Positions 6,333 to 9,756 of a stretch of DNA of 9,756 nucleotides are shown here, one piece after another. This stretch comes from Verrucomicrobiales bacterium (GTDB taxonomy: Bacteria > Verrucomicrobiota > Verrucomicrobiia > Limisphaerales > UBA9464), in NCBI GenBank assembly GCA_003445095.1, contig DLVS01000019.1, positions 1 through 9,756 of the forward strand, in the 5' to 3' direction. Both the position numbers and the translations under genes were made by a program. Below the pieces are notes generated by a model that was given only the letters and a program-made list of their open reading frames with translations, did no database searches and was not told the DNA's origin. The stretch's first letter is position 1, and each line of letters starts with the position of its first letter.

Positions 6333-7310
6333 GTGAAAAGCCTCGTTGCGCTCGTTTGGTTGTTGGCGTCGTCCCTGCCCTTGTTCGCCCAACAGTGGGT
6401 TACCTACGAACCCCCAGCGAGTTCGGCCAACGGAAAGCAAATCGTCCTCCTCAGCGGCGACGAAGAATACCGGTCGGAAGAAGGCCTGCCGCAACTCGGA
6501 AAAATTCTTAGCCAGCGCCATGGGTTCAAATGCACCGTGCTCTTTTCCCAAGACCCGGATGGCACGATCAACCCGAACAATCAGACCAACATCCCTGGGA
6601 TGCATTTACTCGGCGCAGCCGATTTGGTGGTGACGCAGTTTCGCTTCCGTGAGCTGCCCGATGCCGACATGAAACCCTTTGTGGACTATCTCAATTCCGG
6701 CAAGCCGATGATGGTGGTGCGGACGGGAACTCATTCATTTGCCTACTCACGTAACAAGCAAAGTCCGTATGCGGTGTTCGATTGGCAGGCTAAGGACGGC
6801 GGATTCGGCGGGAAGACCGTCGGTGAGACCTGGACGTACCACCACGGAGACCATGGCAAGGAATCGGCGCGAGGATTGGTGGACGGCATCCATCGTAAGA
6901 ACCCCATCCTAAATTCCGTAAACGATGTTTGGGGACCGTCGGACGTGTACGGTGTGAACCCGGATTTCCCGGCCGACGCGGCGGTTTTGATCTGGGGGCA
7001 GACCTTGAAAGGAATGAATCCGAACGATCCGCCCAACCTGAACAAGGCTATCATGCCCGTGGTCTGGCTGCGGAACTACAGCAGCTCAACCGGCAAGACC
7101 TCCAAAATTCTGTGTTCAACGATGGGGGCCGCGACCGATTTGCGCAGCGAAGATTTGCGGCGCCTATTCGTCAATGCAGCCTACGATCTGACAGGACTCA
7201 AAGTGCCGGAGAAGGCAGACGTGACTCCAATCGGGGAGTTCAATCCTTCCATGTTCGGCTTTGGCACATTCAAGAAAGGCGTGAAAGTCAGTGAACACAT
7301 TTTGAAGTAA
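6333..7310 (+). CDS. secreted ThuA-like domain protein
   Basis: A 325-residue exported protein of the ThuA-like (trehalose utilisation, class I glutamine amidotransferase-like fold) superfamily, a group much expanded in Verrucomicrobiota and Planctomycetota. With the GTG at 6333 as start the N terminus is MKSLVALVWLLASSLPLFA followed by QQ, a good Sec signal peptide with cleavage near residue 19. The mature protein begins with a GKQIVLLSGDEEYRSEEGLPQ strand-loop (35-54), a second strand GAADLVVTQFRFRELPD (94-110), GKPMMVVRTGTHSF (123-136), the HHGDHGKES segment (170-178), FGPxDVYG-like WGPSDVYGV (200-208) and a C-terminal TMGAATDL plus RRLFVNAAY (263-284). The frame is open upstream to 6084, but that part covers the antisense rhomboid 5' end and the tandem repeats, so the signal-peptide start is preferred. 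No Shine-Dalgarno is visible. The enzymatic role of this family is not settled; carbohydrate turnover outside the cytoplasm is the usual inference. Confidence 0.85.
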   Translation: MKSLVALVWLLASSLPLFAQQWVTYEPPASSANGKQIVLLSGDEEYRSEEGLPQLGKILSQRHGFKCTVLFSQDPDGTINPNNQTNIPGMHLLGAADLVVTQFRFRELPDADMKPFVDYLNSGKPMMVVRTGTHSFAYSRNKQSPYAVFDWQAKDGGFGGKTVGETWTYHHGDHGKESARGLVDGIHRKNPILNSVNDVWGPSDVYGVNPDFPADAAVLIWGQTLKGMNPNDPPNLNKAIMPVVWLRNYSSSTGKTSKILCSTMGAATDLRSEDLRRLFVNAAYDLTGLKVPEKADVTPIGEFNPSMFGFGTFKKGVKVSEHILK

Positions 7311-7371
7311 CTCTCGGAGCGCGGCCGGCCTCGTCCGCCTAAGTCCACCCCAAGCTTCGCTTTGACGGGAG

Positions 7372-8082
7372 TTACCGGGGCCGAACCAACATCTCTTCAA
7401 TTACGACCCGCGAGGGCAAACTGAGGCAGAACACCACGCAGTCGGCGATATCCTCGGCCTTGAGCATTTTGGCGCGAGCAGCGGCGTCAGGTGCCTGAGG
7501 CCGGCGGTTCAACAATGGCGTGTCGATGTCGCCCGGAAAAATTCCGATGGCCCGAATACCGCGGCTCCGCTCCTCCGCGTTGATCGCCTGAGTCAAGCCG
7601 GACAGGCCGAACTTGCTCATCACATAGGCTGGGCCCGCCTTCGGTGACGCTTGCTTCCCGGCGTCGGAGATGACGTTGACAATCGTACCCGATCCGCGAG
7701 CGCGCATTCCTGGAAGCACTGCCTGCGCGCAGTAGTACGCTCCATGGAGATTCGCGTTGAGCATCGCGTGGTAGTCTTCCAACGAGAGAACTTCGAGTGC
7801 TCGCCGCGGAGCGTTGGTGCCGGCCGCGTTGACCAGCACGTCGACGTCACCGAGTTCACCCAACACCTGTTGCGTCATTTTGTTCACGGCCGCGACATCA
7901 CCGATATCACACGGATACTCCAGGAATTGGGGCGCGCGTTCACCGGCCAACTGAACGGTCGCATGAAGGGCTTCCGGTCGACGTCCAACCAACGCGACAC
8001 GCCAACCGAGCTGAGCGAGCTTGAGCGCAGTGGCTTGGCCCACGCCGCTACCGGCACCGGTGACAATGGCGGTATGATTCAT
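7372..8082 (-). CDS. short-chain dehydrogenase/reductase (SDR, classical type)
   Basis: A 236-residue cytoplasmic NAD(P)-dependent oxidoreductase. It shows the classical SDR marks in order: cofactor loop TGAGSGVG (8-15), CDIGD (58-62) for the adenine ring, NAAG (85-88), the active-site N110, S139 (NVISDAG) and YVMSK (Y153, K157), then FPGDIDTPL (182-190). An arginine pair after the second strand (VGRRPE, 32-37) favours NADP(H), by general SDR rules. The start ATG overlaps the stop of the upstream Gfo/Idh/MocA gene (ATGA, 8079-8082) and is preceded by ggaggtga at 8 bases, a strong Shine-Dalgarno, so the two are one operon. The substrate cannot be read from sequence; the partner gene suggests a sugar or polyol. 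Its 3' end is convergent with the ThuA-like gene, 61 bases away, with no clear terminator between. Confidence 0.93.
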   Translation of the reverse strand: MNHTAIVTGAGSGVGQATALKLAQLGWRVALVGRRPEALHATVQLAGERAPQFLEYPCDIGDVAAVNKMTQQVLGELGDVDVLVNAAGTNAPRRALEVLSLEDYHAMLNANLHGAYYCAQAVLPGMRARGSGTIVNVISDAGKQASPKAGPAYVMSKFGLSGLTQAINAEERSRGIRAIGIFPGDIDTPLLNRRPQAPDAAARAKMLKAEDIADCVVFCLSLPSRVVIEEMLVRPR

Positions 8083-9161
8083 AGATTACTCACCTCCACC
8101 CATTGACCGACCTCAGTCGATTTGACCGCTGCATCCATCACCCGTTGCGCCGCGACTCCGTCGTTGAATGGAATCGCGCAGGGTCGTTGCTCACGGATGG
8201 CGTTGATGAATTCGACCGCTTGATCATAGCGGAACGAAACCAACGGGTCGCCGACTGAGGGATCACGAGGACTGCCCGGCCAAACCCAAAACTCCGGCGG
8301 CACGCTTAACGGCTTCAATCCGGATCCACCGAGCCGGCCGGCCTGCAGCTCGTTCCACTTGCCGGTGGTGAACTGAAAAGTGGCGGCGCTGCCGTTGAGT
8401 TCGACGTGGTCCAGGCTCCGCCACGACTCATTGTGACCGCTGGCAAGTTTCGAGCTTTCCAGCACACCCGTCGCTTGGTTGGTGAATTCGGCGAGAATTG
8501 CCACCCAATCATCGGTGTCATTCGGAGCACCGTCGCGAACCGGAGTGCGGTTCTTCAAATTGGCCACCAAACGCCGCACCGGCCCAACTAGGTACTGGGC
8601 AAAGTTGATTCGGTGACTCAGCATATCGCCGATTTCGCCGGTGCCCGCGAACTTCCGCACTTGGCGCCAACCGAGATTTCGCGTGCCCCAATCCTGCAAC
8701 CGAAGACAGCGATAATGATAGGGAGTGCCCAGTTCGCCTTGGTCAATCAAATGGCTGAGATACCGCATCGCTGGCACAAACCGGTAGGTGAAAGCCGTCA
8801 TATGCCGCACCCCGGCGCGTTCCGCCTCGTCTAACATCCGCTGGGCGTCGGTGGCGTTTAGCGCCAGCGGCTTCTCACACAAAATGTGTTTGCCGTGCTG
8901 CGCCGCAGCAATGGCGATTTCGGGATGGAGGAAATTCGGCGTCGCGATGATGACCGCATGAACGTCGTCGCGAATGACAATGTCCTGCCAGGACGTGGCA
9001 TAAATTGCTGCACCGGTTTGCTGACGCGCCGTTTCCAGGGTGGCGGGATTGGCATCGCACAACGCGTGAACCCGAACATCCCGACACAAGGCCAATCCGG
9101 GAAGGTGGTTCTGCAACGTGATGCCGCCCGTCCCGATAATTGCAACGTTTAGAATGGACAT
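8079..9161 (-). CDS. Gfo/Idh/MocA family NAD(P)-dependent oxidoreductase
   Basis: A 360-residue oxidoreductase of the glucose-fructose oxidoreductase / inositol dehydrogenase family. The N-terminal Rossmann fold shows NVAIIGTGGI (5-14), a second strand ALCDANP (33-39), ATPNFLHPEIAI (73-84) and the family hallmark CEKPLALN (95-102). The C-terminal domain has the catalytic-type motif GEIGDMLSH (175-183, with D179 and H183), where family members usually read G-x3-D-x3-H. No signal peptide or Tat motif is present, so it is cytoplasmic, unlike many secreted paralogs in this phylum. The frame stays open to 9314, but family members start just before the first Rossmann strand, so the ATG at 9161 is chosen; only a weak ggaa precedes it. 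It is the first gene of an operon with the SDR. Substrate unknown, probably a sugar, polyol or amino-sugar derivative. Confidence 0.93.
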   Translation of the reverse strand: MSILNVAIIGTGGITLQNHLPGLALCRDVRVHALCDANPATLETARQQTGAAIYATSWQDIVIRDDVHAVIIATPNFLHPEIAIAAAQHGKHILCEKPLALNATDAQRMLDEAERAGVRHMTAFTYRFVPAMRYLSHLIDQGELGTPYHYRCLRLQDWGTRNLGWRQVRKFAGTGEIGDMLSHRINFAQYLVGPVRRLVANLKNRTPVRDGAPNDTDDWVAILAEFTNQATGVLESSKLASGHNESWRSLDHVELNGSAATFQFTTGKWNELQAGRLGGSGLKPLSVPPEFWVWPGSPRDPSVGDPLVSFRYDQAVEFINAIREQRPCAIPFNDGVAAQRVMDAAVKSTEVGQWVEVSNL

Positions 9162-9359
9162 GAGTTCCGGGACGTTGGGTAAACCAAGCTCGCGGAGGAA
9201 GCTCAAAGCGCCGGTTCGGTTCGCTTCGCTCGCTTGTACTCCGGTCCGTGTCTCAAGACAGGACGCCAACAGAGGCGATGCCCTTTCGGTCCCACTCGAC
9301 CCTCCACGACGCACGCGTAGTCCAGCCCCGGGGAGCCGGCGGGTTGGAAGTTAGCCGGC
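9162..9359. other. intergenic region upstream of the oxidoreductase operon
   Basis: About 200 bases that should contain the operon promoter, though I see no clear -35/-10 pair. An inverted repeat agccggc / gccggct with a 13-base loop sits at 9334-9360, touching the stop codon of the lysozyme-like gene. It is not followed by a T-run on the minus strand, so terminator function is doubtful. No gene is supported here. Confidence 0.45.
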
Positions 9360-9755
9360 TTACGGCTGAGATTCGCTCGCTACGAATTCGGCGGCCCGGC
9401 GAGTGTCCGATGAACACCGATTGAGTTGGAACCGAACCTTCCTGAATCCATCGAGTCCCATATTCCACGCCGCATATAACTCGGCTCGGGTCGGCCAGCG
9501 TCCAATATGTGATGCGAGTCCTTGCTCCAGCCACCTCAAGTATGTAGTCGCATAATTCCTCGCAACCGAGCGCTGCAAAGCCCCCGGGCGATACTTGTGG
9601 ACGGGAAGCTTGGACCGTTCACGCAGCGAGCTCACATGAGCCCAAGTTGATCGATGAAACTGATAAGCGCCCAAGGCATCTCCGCCATCGCCAACTGCGG
9701 TATGCTTGCCCGAAGACTCTACAAATTCGACGCTGTCGAGCAGACGGTCATCGAC
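9360..9755 (-). CDS. lysozyme-like (transglycosylase-fold) protein, N terminus cut by window edge
   Basis: The minus-strand frame is open from the right edge and gives 131 residues before a TAA at 9360-9362. It begins LLDSVEFVESSGKHTAVGDGGDALGAYQ-type sequence: a helix with a glutamate (FVESSGK), then GDGGDALGAYQFHRSTW. This E-S-x-G ... G-D-G-G-x-x-x-G-x-Y-Q pattern is that of small lysozyme-superfamily proteins, in which the glutamate is the general acid cutting peptidoglycan. Later segments ARNYATTYLRWLEQ and LYAAWNMGLDGF fit the two following helices, the latter replacing the usual A-x-N-x-G near the active site. The start codon and any signal peptide lie beyond the window, so export cannot be judged. 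An internal TTG at 9674 is not a plausible start because it would remove the glutamate. The gene is not obviously linked to the oxidoreductase operon, about 200 bases away. Confidence 0.75.
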   Translation of the reverse strand, partial: VDDRLLDSVEFVESSGKHTAVGDGGDALGAYQFHRSTWAHVSSLRERSKLPVHKYRPGALQRSVARNYATTYLRWLEQGLASHIGRWPTRAELYAAWNMGLDGFRKVRFQLNRCSSDTRRAAEFVASESQP

Positions 9756-9756
9756 A

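Noticed and set aside
9334..9360. Intrinsic terminator of the lysozyme-like gene
   Set aside because: The stem is perfect over 7 bp, but it overlaps the stop codon and no T-run follows on the minus strand.
9253..9534. Minus-strand open frame of 93 codons
   Set aside because: Most of it overlaps the lysozyme-like gene in another frame, and it shows no recognisable features.

Overview
The window reads as part of a moderately GC-rich bacterial chromosome, most likely from the Verrucomicrobiota or a related PVC lineage. That placement is an inference. It rests on the secreted ThuA-like protein, the small 'GPDFL' protein family, the Gfo/Idh/MocA plus SDR pair and the general lack of strong Shine-Dalgarno sites. 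No rRNA, tRNA or CRISPR array was found.

Left part (1-4146, all minus strand): a type I-G (formerly I-U) CRISPR-Cas effector operon in the order cas3 -> csb3 (cas8g2) -> csb1 (cas7g). The genes are joined by two ATGA stop/start overlaps, so they are almost certainly co-transcribed and translationally coupled. Cas3 has the helicase first and the HD nuclease at the C terminus, as is usual for this subtype. Csb1 runs off the left edge and is visible only when the open end is translated. The csb2 (Cas5/Cas6-like) gene, adaptation genes and the array, if present, must lie beyond the left edge.

Middle (4147-5286): a patchy interval upstream of cas3. It holds two related copies of a short uncharacterised protein family on the minus strand. 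The copy nearer cas3 (4318-4566) looks intact; the other (4884 to about 5075) has lost its normal N terminus. Each copy is followed by the same kind of GC-rich hairpin. The truncated copy abuts a relic reading ...PTGLGKTAAVV..., a helicase Walker A motif resembling Cas3 but not copied from the intact cas3 next door. The interval looks like a recombination scar at the edge of the cas locus.

Right part (5287-9756): apparently chromosomal housekeeping or metabolic genes. A rhomboid intramembrane protease (minus) is divergent from a secreted ThuA-like protein (plus); three 9-bp tandem repeats lie between them. Convergent to the latter is a two-gene minus-strand operon, a Gfo/Idh/MocA oxidoreductase followed by a short-chain dehydrogenase, joined by another ATGA overlap with a clear Shine-Dalgarno. 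ThuA-like, Gfo/Idh/MocA and SDR proteins often occur together in sugar or polyol oxidation. At the right edge is the C-terminal part of a lysozyme-like (transglycosylase-fold) protein.
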